A DNA stretch of 64,000 bases from Seohaeicola zhoushanensis (GCF_014656415.1 NZ_BNCJ01000003.1:234075-298074), one strand, 5' to 3'. Counted from the first letter of the stretch, positions 8,770 to 17,760 are shown. Numbers and translations: made by a program. Notes: generated by a model from the letters alone, not told the origin.

Positions 8770-9718
8770 CAGCTTCCGAGGGTTGCCAGACCAGGCGGCC
8801 CTCCCATATCCCCCGCCCGACCATCTCTGCCGCGACATTCAGCGTCGCGGCCTCGATCGCCGCGCAAGCGCGGCTTTGCGTCATCGCCGGATTGCGCACC
8901 AGGTAGACCGGACGCGATATCTCGGGCGCGATGATCGGAGCCTTGAGCAGCCGCCCCGCCGCGACGAAATCGTAGCAGGCTGCCGGGGTGAAGATCGAAA
9001 ACCCCGAACCGCGTGCCACCAGTTCCTTGATCTGCGTCATCGCGTCCAGCTCGGTGACCACGTTCAGCGACACCCCGGAATCCGCCGCCGCCGCCTCGAT
9101 GATCCGGCGCAGGCCATGCGGTTCGCCCGGCAGCACCAGTTCGATCTCGGCCAGGTCGCGCAGCGGCACCGGCGTTCCCGGCTCGGTCTTCAGCGGCCAG
9201 GTATCGGGCGCCGAGAAGAAATAGAGCTGTTCGTTCAGCACATGCGTGGCGTGGAAATGTTCCACGCCGTTCAGGTCGTAGAGAAAGCCGATCTCGACCG
9301 TGCCGTCGTCGATCCAGGCCTTGATAAAACCGCTCATCGCCTCGCTCACCCGCAGGCGGACGTTGGGCAGGTCGATCCGCACCGTCTCGGCCAGCGGCAC
9401 CGACATTACCATCGAGACCGAGGGCGGCATCCCGAAGCGGACATTGCCGGTGACATCCTGCGACAGCGCGCGCATCTCGGCGACGCAGGTGGTCAGCATG
9501 TCGCAGATCTGCCGGGCATGGGAGAGCAGCACCTCCCCCTCTGCCGTCAGTGTCGAACCCCGCGGAGAACGCTCGACGAGGCGCAGGTTCAATTCTTGTT
9601 CCATCGCGGCAAGATGCTGCGACAGCGAGGGCTGGGCGATGTGCAGACGCTGCGCCGCGGCCGAAAGCGACCCCGCCTCGGCGATGGCAATGAAATAGCG
9701 TAACTGCCGGATATCCAT
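8741..9718 (-). CDS. LysR-family transcriptional regulator
   Basis: A 325-aa LysR regulator. The N-terminal winged helix is clear (MDIRQLRYFIAIAEAGSLSAAAQRLHIAQPSLSQHLAAME, split over residues 1-40), followed by a substrate-binding domain starting near residue 90. The ATG at 9718 is chosen over an upstream in-frame start because the family N-terminus begins exactly there. The 3' end runs 29 bases into the convergent hydratase gene. It probably controls the adjacent CoA-transferase/dehydrogenase/hydratase operon, the alcohol dehydrogenase, or both, in response to a carboxylic acid; this is inferred from position. The gene is 167 bases downstream of the alcohol dehydrogenase on the same strand, and that gap shows no feature I can support. 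Confidence 0.92.
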   Translation of the reverse strand: MDIRQLRYFIAIAEAGSLSAAAQRLHIAQPSLSQHLAAMEQELNLRLVERSPRGSTLTAEGEVLLSHARQICDMLTTCVAEMRALSQDVTGNVRFGMPPSVSMVMSVPLAETVRIDLPNVRLRVSEAMSGFIKAWIDDGTVEIGFLYDLNGVEHFHATHVLNEQLYFFSAPDTWPLKTEPGTPVPLRDLAEIELVLPGEPHGLRRIIEAAAADSGVSLNVVTELDAMTQIKELVARGSGFSIFTPAACYDFVAAGRLLKAPIIAPEISRPVYLVRNPAMTQSRACAAIEAATLNVAAEMVGRGIWEGRLVWQPSEAVSPARSRSS

Positions 9719-9885
9719 CGCTTCCTCCGCCCGGTGCCCGAACATGCGGACTGCCACGCGCGGGGTCAAGCAGGATGCCGCCGGCCGGGCCGGGGGGGCG
9801 GTGGAATTGGCGGCCGCCGACGCGCGAATAGACGTCAACGGCCAGCCGTCATGCCGGATAACCTGCCAGGTTCCCTAACCCAAGC

Positions 9886-11013
9886 TCAGGAAAAGTCGAT
9901 GACCTGTCGTATCGCCTTCCCCGCATGGAGCAGGTCGAAGCCGGCGTTGATCTCTTCCAGCCGGATCCGCGAGGTCATCAGCTTCTCGACCGGCAGCCGG
10001 CCCTGCGCATGGAGGCCGAGAAAGCGGGGAATGTCCCGCGACGGCACGCCCGAGCCAAGATAGCTGCCCTTGATCGTGCGCTCCTCGGCGGTCAGGCCGA
10101 CGGCGGGGATCTGGAACATCGCCTTTGGGTTCGGCAGGCCCGCAGTGATCGTCGTCCCGCCGCGCCGCGTGCTGTCATAGGCAAAGCGCAGCGCGTTAAC
10201 GTTGCCGGTGAAGTCGAGCGCCGTATGCACCCCGCCCGCAGTCAGGTCACGCAGCTCCTCCAGCGCGCCTTCGCGCGAGGAGTTGATCGTGTGCGTGGCC
10301 CCAAGCTGGCGCGCAATCTCGAGCTTGTCGTCCAGCACATCGACCGCGATGATCGTCTCGGCTCCGGCTGCATAGGCCGCCATGACCGCCGAAAGGCCGA
10401 CTCCACCCAGGCCGACAACGGCGGTCGAGCAACCGGGACAGACATCTCCGGAATTGAACACCGCCCCCGCCCCGGTCAGCACCGCGCAGCCCATAAGCGC
10501 GGCGATATGCAGCGGGATCTCCGGATCGATCCGCACCAGCGAGTTCTGCGAGATGGTCGCGTATTCGGCAAAGCAGGCGACACCCGTCATGTGATAGATC
10601 GGTTGCCCGTCCCGGCTCAGCCGCGTGCCGCCACCAATCATCTCACCTTTGCCGTTGGCCACCGCGCCCGGCTCGCAAAGGGCTGGCCGGCCACTGCGGC
10701 AGGGCGCGCAATGTCCGCACGACGCGACGAAAACCGTAACCACGTGATCGCCCGGCTGGAACCGCTGCACACCCGGACCCACGGCGCGGACGATACCCGC
10801 GCTTTCATGGCCCAGTACCATCGGCAACTGACGCGGCCTGTCGCCGTTGACCACCGAGAGATCCGAATGGCAGAGCCCGGCCGCCGACATCTCGATCAGC
10901 ACCTCTCCTTCGCGAGGGCCCTCCAGGTCGACCTCGCAGATCGAGATCGGCGTGGTTTCGGCGTAGGGGCCGGGCCGACCTATTTCCTCGAGAACGGCTG
11001 CCTTGATCTTCAT
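9886..11013 (-). CDS. zinc-dependent alcohol dehydrogenase (class III-like MDR family)
   Basis: A 375-aa medium-chain dehydrogenase. Catalytic zinc ligands are visible (AAGLCHSD and GHESAGIV), as is the four-cysteine structural zinc lobe (CGHCAPCRSGRPALC). The nucleotide-binding motif is VVGLGGVGLSAVMAAYAAGA, and an acidic residue at the end of the next strand (AVDVLDDKLEIA) favours NAD over NADP. It oxidises an alcohol or, as in some class III relatives, an adduct of an aldehyde. It lies between the LysR gene and the divergent tct transporter operon and may supply or remove an aldehyde or alcohol related to the imported acid. The specific substrate is unknown. Confidence 0.9.
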   Translation of the reverse strand: MKIKAAVLEEIGRPGPYAETTPISICEVDLEGPREGEVLIEMSAAGLCHSDLSVVNGDRPRQLPMVLGHESAGIVRAVGPGVQRFQPGDHVVTVFVASCGHCAPCRSGRPALCEPGAVANGKGEMIGGGTRLSRDGQPIYHMTGVACFAEYATISQNSLVRIDPEIPLHIAALMGCAVLTGAGAVFNSGDVCPGCSTAVVGLGGVGLSAVMAAYAAGAETIIAVDVLDDKLEIARQLGATHTINSSREGALEELRDLTAGGVHTALDFTGNVNALRFAYDSTRRGGTTITAGLPNPKAMFQIPAVGLTAEERTIKGSYLGSGVPSRDIPRFLGLHAQGRLPVEKLMTSRIRLEEINAGFDLLHAGKAIRQVIDFS

Positions 11014-11647
11014 GAATTCCTCCCTCCGCGGGCTCTTTGTCCGCCGCGCGCATTATGTTTCCTTCCAATGTCACTTCAACGGCGAATTCGCCGCCGACAT
11101 GCTCGGGCCCAATTCGGCACAACCCGCGATATTGGCGAACGCCTGCACGTGGTTCCAACCGCCAAGACCACGCCGATTTGAACGCCGCGACACCCCTCCC
11201 GCGCAAAAACACTGGACTGGTGCGAAACCTTCGCCATTCTGTCGGTGCAATACCGGCATTTCCCGCCGGGTCTCGACCATCGACTGAACCGCGTTTCACT
11301 GGGACTGGGTCATGGAAGCAAGACAGACGCGCACTTCCTTTCCCGGCTTGCCCTGGCGGCAACGAACGCGGCCCATGCAAGGCGGAGAAGAACTCGCGAA
11401 TTATCTGAAATCAATAACCAATCCAACGATATGCGGTCGTGCCCTGCCAGTGGCCCGTCCGGCGGCGAACCACCGGGGGGTGGTGGGCCGCACCATTCCC
11501 TGAACACGGGGAAACCGCACATGACCAGGCGGGGAAGGGAGGCCCCGCCGGTCGTTCAGCCACAGGAGGAAGAAGCTTCAGGTGCCCGAGGACGCACCTG
11601 TCGAAGGAGTGAATGGAAAGACGATTCTATCTAGGGAGGAAGACAGA
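11014..11647. other. 634-base intergenic region between adh and tctC
   Basis: No reading frame here has protein-like composition; several frames are open only because of high GC. The region must hold the divergent promoters of the alcohol dehydrogenase (leftward) and tctC (rightward). A small hairpin, ACCACC-GGGG-GGTGGT, lies at 11469-11484. A purine-rich ribosome binding site (about 11634-11641, GGGAGGAAG) precedes tctC. The length suggests regulation or a lost gene, but I cannot identify a specific operator. Confidence 0.5.
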
Positions 11648-12634
11648 ATGGACAGACGCACTACCTTGAAGACCCTCGCCCTTGCGGCCCTCGCAACCGG
11701 CGCGATGGGCGTCGCGGCCCCGGCCATGGCGGAATACCCTGATCGGCCGATCACCTTTGTCGTGCCTTGGGGCGCGGGCGGCGGTACCGATGCGGTGGGA
11801 CGGATGATCGCCTCGCTGCTCGAAAAGGACCTCGGCCAGCCGGTCAACGTGGTCAACCGCACCGGCGGCTCGGGCGTGGTGGGGCACAGCGCCATCGCGA
11901 CGGCCACGCCGGACGGCTATACCATCGGCATGGCGACGGTCGAAATCTCGATGATGCACTGGGCCGGTCTGACCGATCTCACCTACCAGAACTACACGGT
12001 GCTCGCGCAGGTGAACCTTGACCCCGGCGGGCTGATGGTGCGCAAGGACTCGCCCTACCAGACCGCCGCCGACCTGCTCGCGGCGATCAAGTCGGGCGCG
12101 GACGGGGCCTTCAAGGGCTCGGGCACCGGCCAGGGTGGCATCTGGCATCTCGGCGCGGCCGGCTGGCTGCTGTCGGAAGGGGTTGAACCCGCCAAGTCGC
12201 CCTGGGTGCCCTCTCAGGGCGCTGCCCCGGCGCTGCAGGACATGGTGGCGGGCGGTGTCGACTACGTGACCTCGTCGCTGCCCGAGGGGCGCGCACTGAT
12301 CGAGGCGGGTGAGGTGCGCCCGCTGGCCACGATGGGCGAGGCGCGGCTCGGAATCTTCCCGGACGTGCCGACACTGAAGGAAGCCACCGGCTCCGACTGG
12401 ACCGTCGGCGCCTGGCGGATGGTCGCCGGCCCTGCGGGCCTGCCTGACGAGGTGACCGCCAAGCTGATCCCGGCGCTGGAGAAGGCCTATAACTCGGCCG
12501 AGTTCCAGGAATTCATGACCGGCCGCGGCTTTGGCATGGTCTGGCGCCCCGGCGCCGAGGCGGCCGCCTTCATGCAGAAGGCCGACGAGGACTTCGGCAA
12601 GGTCATGAAGGCCGCGGGCCTCACCGCAAACTGA
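11648..12634 (+). CDS. tctC: TctC-type periplasmic binding protein of a tripartite tricarboxylate transporter
   Basis: A 328-aa exported solute-binding protein of the TTT (Bug) family. The first 29 residues are a signal peptide with a twin-arginine-like start (MDRRTTLKTLALAALATGA) and an AMA-E cleavage region. The mature part opens with the family signature YPDRPITFVVPWGAGGGTD, then NRTGGSGVVGHSAIATATPDGYTIG. An earlier in-frame ATG (11582) is rejected because it would bury the signal peptide. It captures a carboxylic acid and delivers it to TctAB. A strong hairpin right after the stop separates it from tctB, which would let this subunit be made in excess. The neighbouring CoA-transferase cluster suggests what happens to the ligand. 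Confidence 0.93.
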   Translation: MDRRTTLKTLALAALATGAMGVAAPAMAEYPDRPITFVVPWGAGGGTDAVGRMIASLLEKDLGQPVNVVNRTGGSGVVGHSAIATATPDGYTIGMATVEISMMHWAGLTDLTYQNYTVLAQVNLDPGGLMVRKDSPYQTAADLLAAIKSGADGAFKGSGTGQGGIWHLGAAGWLLSEGVEPAKSPWVPSQGAAPALQDMVAGGVDYVTSSLPEGRALIEAGEVRPLATMGEARLGIFPDVPTLKEATGSDWTVGAWRMVAGPAGLPDEVTAKLIPALEKAYNSAEFQEFMTGRGFGMVWRPGAEAAAFMQKADEDFGKVMKAAGLTAN

Positions 12635-12638
12635 CAGG

Positions 12639-12671
12639 AAACGCCCCGGACTGACGACGTCCGGGGCGTTT
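12639..12671 (+). terminator. strong hairpin between tctC and tctB (partial terminator/attenuator or mRNA-stabilising)
   Basis: A perfect 13-bp stem (AAACGCCCCGGAC at 12639-12651 and its complement at 12659-12671) with a 7-base loop, four bases after the tctC stop and ending in TTT. With tctBA directly downstream on the same strand it most likely reduces read-through or protects the tctC message, a common arrangement for binding-protein genes. Confidence 0.8.
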
Positions 12672-12694
12672 CACCACTTCTCGGGGAGGGTCAC

Positions 12695-13168
12695 GTGAAA
12701 GTCAGCGACGCGATTTCCGGCGCCGTGTTCCTGCTGCTTGCGGCAGCGGTGTTCTGGTTCACCAAGGATTTCCGCCACATGCCGGGTCAGAACTATGGCG
12801 CGTCCTTCTTTCCGCGCACCATCGCCACCTGCATGGCCGGGCTCGGTCTGCTGCTGGTGATCCGCGGCCTTCGCTCCGGCGGCCCCTGGGCCGTGCCCTT
12901 CGACTGGCTCCGCTCGCCTCGCCATGTCGCCAACTTCGCGCTCGTGGTGGCGGTACTGGTGCTCTACATCCTGTTCTCCGACTGGCTGGGCTTCCCCATC
13001 GCAGGTTTCGCTGCACTGCTGGTTCTGCTGCTCTGGCTGAGGGGACCCGCGCACTGGCTGCAGGCGCTGGTCGTCTCGGCAGTTTGCGTCGTGGGAATGC
13101 AGGCCTTCTTCGGCGAGGTGCTGCGGGTGCCGCTGCCTTGGGGCCTCCTGCAATCGGTGGCCTGGTAA
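12695..13168 (+). CDS. tctB: TctB-type small membrane subunit of tripartite tricarboxylate transporter
   Basis: A 157-aa protein with about four hydrophobic helices (for example [13 protein letters not shown] near the N-terminus, FALVVAVLVLYILF near residue 90) and the short conserved GASFFPRTIA motif after helix 1. The start is GTG at 12695 with a purine-rich Shine-Dalgarno (GGGGAGGG) just upstream. TctB is the poorly conserved small integral-membrane component that works with TctA and the binding protein TctC, using the ion gradient. It sits between tctC and tctA, one base from tctA, which is the standard order. Confidence 0.9.
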   Translation: MKVSDAISGAVFLLLAAAVFWFTKDFRHMPGQNYGASFFPRTIATCMAGLGLLLVIRGLRSGGPWAVPFDWLRSPRHVANFALVVAVLVLYILFSDWLGFPIAGFAALLVLLLWLRGPAHWLQALVVSAVCVVGMQAFFGEVLRVPLPWGLLQSVAW

Positions 13169-13169
13169 G

Positions 13170-14651
13170 ATGGAGACCTTTCTCACCGCCCTGCCCCTGG
13201 TCTTCGACCCCTACGTGCTGATGGTCATCGTGTTGTCGGGCCTGTTCGGCCTGTTCATGGGCGCGATCCCCGGCCTTTCGGCCACCATGGCGACCGCGCT
13301 GCTGGTGCCGGTCACCTTCTTCATGGCGCCGGTCCCGGCGCTCGCCGCGATCGTGACCGCGACGGCCATGGCGATCTTCGCCGGCGACCTGCCCGGCGCG
13401 CTGCTGCGCATTCCCGGCACCCCCGCCTCGGCGGCCTATACCGACGAGGCCTTCGCCCTGACCCGCAAGGGCAAGGCCGAACTCGCCCTCGGCACCGGGC
13501 TGGCGGCCGCGGTCATCGGCGGGCTCTTCGGCTCGGCGGTGCTGATGTTCACAGCCCCGATGCTGGCCCAGGTCGCCAAGAACTTCTCCTCGGTAGAATA
13601 TTTCTGGCTCGCCTGCCTCGGCCTGACCTGCGCCGCCTTCATCTCGGGCTCGGACCCGGTCAAGGGCGCGATCTCGCTGCTGCTCGGCCTGCTGATCGCC
13701 ACCATCGGCCTCGACCCGATGTCGGGACAGGCGCGGTTCACCTTCGGCTCGGTCGAGCTGATGGGCGGGATCAGCTTCATCCCGGCGATGATCGGGATGT
13801 TCGCCCTCGCCGAGGTGCTGCGCGCCGTGACCGCAACCACCCCGCCCCCGGAGGTGCCGCAGGTCGCCATCGGCAACGTGTTCCGAGGCCTCGGCGGCGT
13901 GCTCTCGCGCTATCGCAAGAACCTGATGCGCGGCTCGCTGATCGGCGCGGCGGTCGGCGCGCTGCCCGGCGCCGGTTCGGACATCGCGGCCTGGATCTCC
14001 TACGCCGTCTCAAAGAAGTTCTCGCGCGAGCCCGAGAAGTTCGGCACCGGCCATGTCGAGGGGCTGGTGGACGCCGGCGCCTCGAACAACGCGGCCCTTG
14101 GCGGCACCTGGGTTCCGGCGCTGGTCTTTGGCATCCCCGGCGATTCGATCACCGCCATCGTGATCGGCGTGCTCTACCTCAAGGGCATGAACCCCGGGCC
14201 GACCGTCTTCCTGCAACAGCCTGAGCTTATCTACGCCATCTTCATCACCTTCATCCTGGCCAATATCCTTTTGCTTCCATTGGGTTTCATGGCGATCAAG
14301 ACCTCCAAGCAGCTGCTCCGGATCCACCGCATGGTGCTGATGCCGGTGATCCTGCTGTTCTGCATGGTCGGCACCTTCGCCATCAACAACACCGTCTTCG
14401 GGATCGGCATCCTCCTGGTGCTCGGCCTGATCGCCTACCTGATGGAGGAACACGGCTTCCCCATCGCCCCGGCGATCCTGGGCCTGGTGCTCGGGCCGCT
14501 GCTCGAGGATTCCTTCATGACCACGATGATCAAGAACGACGGCAACCCGCTGGGCTTCTTCGAACGTCCCATCGCCGCCGTGCTCGGCCTCGTGACCATC
14601 GCGATCTGGTTCTCGGCGTTCCGAACCCGGCGCAAGCGCGCGCCCGCCTGA
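13170..14651 (+). CDS. tctA: TctA-type large permease of tripartite tricarboxylate transporter
   Basis: A 493-aa inner-membrane permease with about 11-12 transmembrane segments. Family marks include GLFMGAIPGLSATMATALLVP near the N-terminus (positions 25-45), GDLPGALLRIPGTPASAAY, and the second glycine-rich loop GAAVGALPGAGSDIAAWISYA. It carries the substrate through the membrane, driven by proton or sodium. It follows tctB with one base between the genes and ends the tct operon; the next gene is 99 bases on. Substrates of TTT systems range over citrate, other dicarboxylates and aromatic acids, so the ligand is undetermined; the nearby CoA-transferase operon points to a short carboxylic acid. 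Confidence 0.94.
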   Translation: METFLTALPLVFDPYVLMVIVLSGLFGLFMGAIPGLSATMATALLVPVTFFMAPVPALAAIVTATAMAIFAGDLPGALLRIPGTPASAAYTDEAFALTRKGKAELALGTGLAAAVIGGLFGSAVLMFTAPMLAQVAKNFSSVEYFWLACLGLTCAAFISGSDPVKGAISLLLGLLIATIGLDPMSGQARFTFGSVELMGGISFIPAMIGMFALAEVLRAVTATTPPPEVPQVAIGNVFRGLGGVLSRYRKNLMRGSLIGAAVGALPGAGSDIAAWISYAVSKKFSREPEKFGTGHVEGLVDAGASNNAALGGTWVPALVFGIPGDSITAIVIGVLYLKGMNPGPTVFLQQPELIYAIFITFILANILLLPLGFMAIKTSKQLLRIHRMVLMPVILLFCMVGTFAINNTVFGIGILLVLGLIAYLMEEHGFPIAPAILGLVLGPLLEDSFMTTMIKNDGNPLGFFERPIAAVLGLVTIAIWFSAFRTRRKRAPA

Positions 14652-14750
14652 CGCCCGCCCCGCCGGGGGCCAACCGGAGCCAAGCGCGCTTGAGCTTGCC
14701 CGACAGCCCCCGTACAACCCCGGTCAAGCGAAGGCGGGAGGAGCACCAGT

Positions 14751-15032
14751 ATGACCGTTAGCCTGACAGGCCATGTCGACGTGCCCGCCGATCGGCTCGA
14801 CGCCGTGCGCGCCGCCCTGCCCGAGCACATCCGCCTGACCCGCGCCGAAACCGGCTGCCTGCACTTCAACGTGACCGAAAGCGCGGAACTCCCCGGCCGG
14901 CTGCTGGTCTCTGAATCCTTCACATCGCCCGAAGCCTTCCGCGCGCATCAGGCCCGGCTTGCCGCAACCGCCTGGGCCGAGGTCACGAAGGGCCTGGAAC
15001 GGCATTACACGATAACGGGCCTCGGGGCATGA
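14751..15032 (+). CDS. antibiotic biosynthesis monooxygenase (ABM/YgiN-like) small protein
   Basis: A 93-aa single-domain protein of the dimeric alpha+beta barrel (ABM) family: VDVPADRLDAVRAALPEHIRL then TRAETGCLHFNV and LLVSESFTSPEAFRAHQ. Members act as cofactor-free monooxygenases on quinol-like compounds, or have unknown roles. A good ribosome binding site (GGGAGGAG) precedes the ATG. The TGA overlaps the ATG of the EamA transporter (ATGA), so the two are co-translated. No substrate can be named. Confidence 0.82.
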   Translation: MTVSLTGHVDVPADRLDAVRAALPEHIRLTRAETGCLHFNVTESAELPGRLLVSESFTSPEAFRAHQARLAATAWAEVTKGLERHYTITGLGA

Positions 15033-15916
15033 GTGCCTCGCTGCGCGCCGCCCTCTGGATGATCGGCGCAATCGTCTCCTTCTCGGCCATGGCGGTCTCG
15101 GGGCGCGAGCTGAAGGGCGTGCTCGACACCTTCGAGATCATGACCTTCCGCAGCATCATCGGACTCGTGATCGTCGCCGCAATGCTGACCTTCACCCGCC
15201 GCTGGAAGGATATCCGAACCCAGCGCATCGGCACCCATGTTCTGCGCAACGTGGCGCATTTCACCGGCCAGAACCTGTGGCTCTTCGCCGTCGGGGTGGC
15301 GCCGCTGGCCCAGGTCTTCGCGCTGGAATTCACCGCCCCGCTCTGGGTCATTGTGCTCTCACCGCTGTTCCTCGGCGAGACGCTCACCCGCCGCCGCGTG
15401 CTCTGCGCGCTGGCAGGCTTCGGCGGCATCCTGATCGTGGCCCGGCCGGGTGTCGCCGAGTTGAACCCCGGCCTGGTCGCCGTGGCTATCGCGGCGGTGT
15501 TCTTCGCCATCACCCTCATCGCCACTAAGCGGCTGACCCGGCACGAGACCATCGGCGGCATCATGTTCTGGTTGACCTCGATCCAGCTGGTCCTCGGCCT
15601 CGTCGTCGCCGGCCATGACGGTCATATCGCCCTGCCCGACGCCACTGCCCTGCCCTATGTGCTGATCGTCGGCATTGGCGGACTGGTCGCGCATTTCTGC
15701 ATCGCCACCGCGCTCTCCATCGCGCCGGCCTCGATCGTGGTGCCCTTCGACTTTGCCCGCCTGCCGGCAATCGCGATCGTCGCCGCAATGATCTACGGCG
15801 AGATACCCGACATCTGGGTACTGGTCGGGGCCCTGGTCATCTTCGCCGCCAACTACGTGAACGTCCTCGGCGAAACCCGCAGGAACCGGGTCGCGACGGC
15901 CGGTGAAGCCGGATAG
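15029..15916 (+). CDS. EamA/DMT-family transporter (first of two)
   Basis: A 295-aa inner-membrane protein with about ten hydrophobic segments in two EamA repeats, typical of the drug/metabolite transporter superfamily. The first repeat begins RAALWMIGAIVSFSAMAVSGRELKG; the conserved closing strand of each repeat ends in a promoter-like PLFLGETLTRRRVLCALAGFGGI segment (about residues 110-132). It overlaps the ABM gene by four bases and is 9 bases before a second EamA gene. DMT proteins export or import amino acids, nucleobases or other small metabolites; no specificity can be read here. Confidence 0.9.
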   Translation: MSASLRAALWMIGAIVSFSAMAVSGRELKGVLDTFEIMTFRSIIGLVIVAAMLTFTRRWKDIRTQRIGTHVLRNVAHFTGQNLWLFAVGVAPLAQVFALEFTAPLWVIVLSPLFLGETLTRRRVLCALAGFGGILIVARPGVAELNPGLVAVAIAAVFFAITLIATKRLTRHETIGGIMFWLTSIQLVLGLVVAGHDGHIALPDATALPYVLIVGIGGLVAHFCIATALSIAPASIVVPFDFARLPAIAIVAAMIYGEIPDIWVLVGALVIFAANYVNVLGETRRNRVATAGEAG

Positions 15917-15925
15917 GTCCGCTCC

Positions 15926-16834
15926 ATGAGCGAACAAAAGACATTGTCGGGCCGGGCGACGGCGGAACTGGTCCTGCTGGGGCTGATCTGGGGCGGCTCC
16001 TTCCTCTCGGTGCATATCGCGCTGCGGGAACTGCCGGTACTGACCCTCGTGCTGCACCGCACCGGCTGGGCGGCGCTGGCGCTCTGGATGGTGGTGCTGG
16101 CGCTGCGCCTGCCGCTGCCGCGGGATCTGCGCACCTGGGGTGCCTTCCTGGTGATGGGGCTTGCGAACAACGTCATACCCTTCGGCCTTCAGGCCTGGGC
16201 GCAGCACAGCATCGAATCCGGCCTGGTCTCGATCCTGAACGCTACCACGGCGATGTTCGGCATCATCGTCGCCGCCATCGTCTTCCCCGACGAACGCCTG
16301 AGCGCGCGCAAGCTCATCGGCGTCGGCACCGGCTTTGCCGGTGTGCTGACCATCGTCGGCCCCGCCGCGCTGGCGGGCCTCGACCCGCGAAACGTCGCAC
16401 AACTGGCCGTCCTCGTCTCGACCCTCAGCTACGCCCTCGCCGGGGCCTGGGCCCGCAAGCAGCTTGGCCACCTGCACCCGATGATTGCCGCAGCCGGAAT
16501 GCTGACCGGATCGACCCTGCTTCTGCTGCCCGCTGTGCTGATTGTCGATGGACCGCCGATCCTGAACCTCCAACCGGTGACCTGGATGGCCATCGCGCAT
16601 TACGCGCTGATCGCAACCGCCGGCGCCTACCTGCTCTATTATCGTGTGCTGGGCATGGCAGGCAGCGGCAACCTGATGCTGGTCACCCTGCTGGTGCCGC
16701 CGGTGGCCATTGCCTTGGGCGCCGTCTGGCTGAACGAGGCGCTGCATCCCCGCGCCTACGGCGGTTTCGCGTTGCTGGCGCTTGGCCTGCTGATCCTCAA
16801 CGGCACCATTCGTATCCCCGCCCGGCGCGCCTGA
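15926..16834 (+). CDS. EamA/DMT-family transporter (second of two)
   Basis: A 302-aa ten-helix transporter with the two-repeat EamA layout. It opens with ELVLLGLIWGGSFLSVHIALRE-type sequence (about residues 13-34), contains FGLQAWAQHSIESGLVSILNATT in the middle helix, and ends repeat 2 with AVWLNEALHPRAYGGFALLALGL. It is 9 bases downstream of another EamA gene but is not a recent copy, since the two proteins differ over most positions. Tandem DMT genes may make separate homodimers or a heteromer. Role unknown; probably metabolite efflux. Confidence 0.9.
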   Translation: MSEQKTLSGRATAELVLLGLIWGGSFLSVHIALRELPVLTLVLHRTGWAALALWMVVLALRLPLPRDLRTWGAFLVMGLANNVIPFGLQAWAQHSIESGLVSILNATTAMFGIIVAAIVFPDERLSARKLIGVGTGFAGVLTIVGPAALAGLDPRNVAQLAVLVSTLSYALAGAWARKQLGHLHPMIAAAGMLTGSTLLLLPAVLIVDGPPILNLQPVTWMAIAHYALIATAGAYLLYYRVLGMAGSGNLMLVTLLVPPVAIALGAVWLNEALHPRAYGGFALLALGLLILNGTIRIPARRA

Positions 16835-16884
16835 TTGACCCTGCACGCGCGGCTGAGTAGCAAGGGCAAAAAGGGGAACGGGTC

Positions 16885-17757
16885 ATGCTCTATTCATCCG
16901 CCAGCGAATGGCGCGCGGCCGCGCAGAAGCGGGTTCTGCTGTTCGGCATGTCCGGGCTGGGCAAGACCTATCTGTCGAACATGCTCCGCTCGGGCGGCGA
17001 CTGGTTCCACTATTCCATCGATTACCGCATCGGCACCCGCTACATGGGCGAATACATCGCCGACAACGCCAAGGCCGAGGCGATGAAAGTGCCCTTCCTG
17101 CGCGAGCTGCTGCTGACGGATTCGATCTACATCGGCTCCAACCTCACCTTCGCCAACCTGACCCCGGTTTCGGCCTATCTCGGCAAGCCCGGCAATCCCG
17201 CCAAGGGCGGTCTGCCGATGGAGGAATACCGCCGCCGCCAGGAGCAGTTCCGCCAATCCGAGATCCACGCGCTGATGGACACCGCCTATTTCATCGAGCG
17301 CGCGCAGCGGCTCTACAACTACCCGCATTTCATCTGCGACACCGGCGGATCGATCTGCGAATGGGTCGATCCCTCGAACCCCGAAGACCCGATCATGGCG
17401 GAACTCGACCGGCATACTCTGATGGTCTGGATCAAGGGCAGCGAGGCCCACACCCAGGAGCTGGTCCGCCGCTTCGACAAGGCGCCCAAGCCGATGGCCT
17501 ATCAGGCCGCGTTTCTCGCCGAGGTCTGGGCCGCCTATCTCGCCGAAAAGGGCCTGACCGAGGCCGAGGTCGACCCCGATACCTTCATCCGCTGGACCTA
17601 TGCCAAGGCGTTGGCCCACCGCCAGCCGCGCTACGAGGAGATGGCGCGCAACTGGGGTGTCACCGTCACCGCAGACGCGGTGTCCCAGGTCCGCACGCCC
17701 GACGATTTCGAGGACCTGATCGCCGAGGCGCTCGACACCAGGGCCGCCGAGGGCTGA
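16885..17757 (+). CDS. P-loop ATPase of unknown function
   Basis: I do not recognise a named family for this 290-aa soluble protein. It has a clear Walker A motif at residues 21-28 (GMSGLGKT) after a short strand (RVLLF), and a possible Walker B or acidic strand near residue 150 ([13 protein letters not shown]). The middle is rich in Tyr and polar residues, with a charged [21 protein letters not shown] helix (residues about 113-133). There is no signal peptide or membrane segment. Size and layout resemble a small-molecule kinase or nucleotide-dependent switch. It is followed by a Rho-independent terminator and preceded by the two EamA genes (50-base gap). Closely similar proteins are, from memory, common in Rhodobacterales; function undescribed to my knowledge. 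Confidence 0.75.
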   Translation: MLYSSASEWRAAAQKRVLLFGMSGLGKTYLSNMLRSGGDWFHYSIDYRIGTRYMGEYIADNAKAEAMKVPFLRELLLTDSIYIGSNLTFANLTPVSAYLGKPGNPAKGGLPMEEYRRRQEQFRQSEIHALMDTAYFIERAQRLYNYPHFICDTGGSICEWVDPSNPEDPIMAELDRHTLMVWIKGSEAHTQELVRRFDKAPKPMAYQAAFLAEVWAAYLAEKGLTEAEVDPDTFIRWTYAKALAHRQPRYEEMARNWGVTVTADAVSQVRTPDDFEDLIAEALDTRAAEG

Positions 17758-17760
17758 GCC

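Noticed and set aside
11469-11484. ACCACC-GGGG-GGTGGT hairpin as an operator or terminator of tctC
   Set aside because: Only six base pairs in a GC-rich region, no T-run, and not placed at a recognisable promoter.
11037-11634. Overlapping open frames in the adh-tctC gap
   Set aside because: Basic, low-complexity products, no ribosome binding sites, no recognisable domain; they are chance frames in GC-rich DNA.
15029-16834. Recent tandem duplication of EamA transporter genes
   Set aside because: The two proteins share the fold but differ over most of their length, so they are old paralogues or unrelated DMT members.
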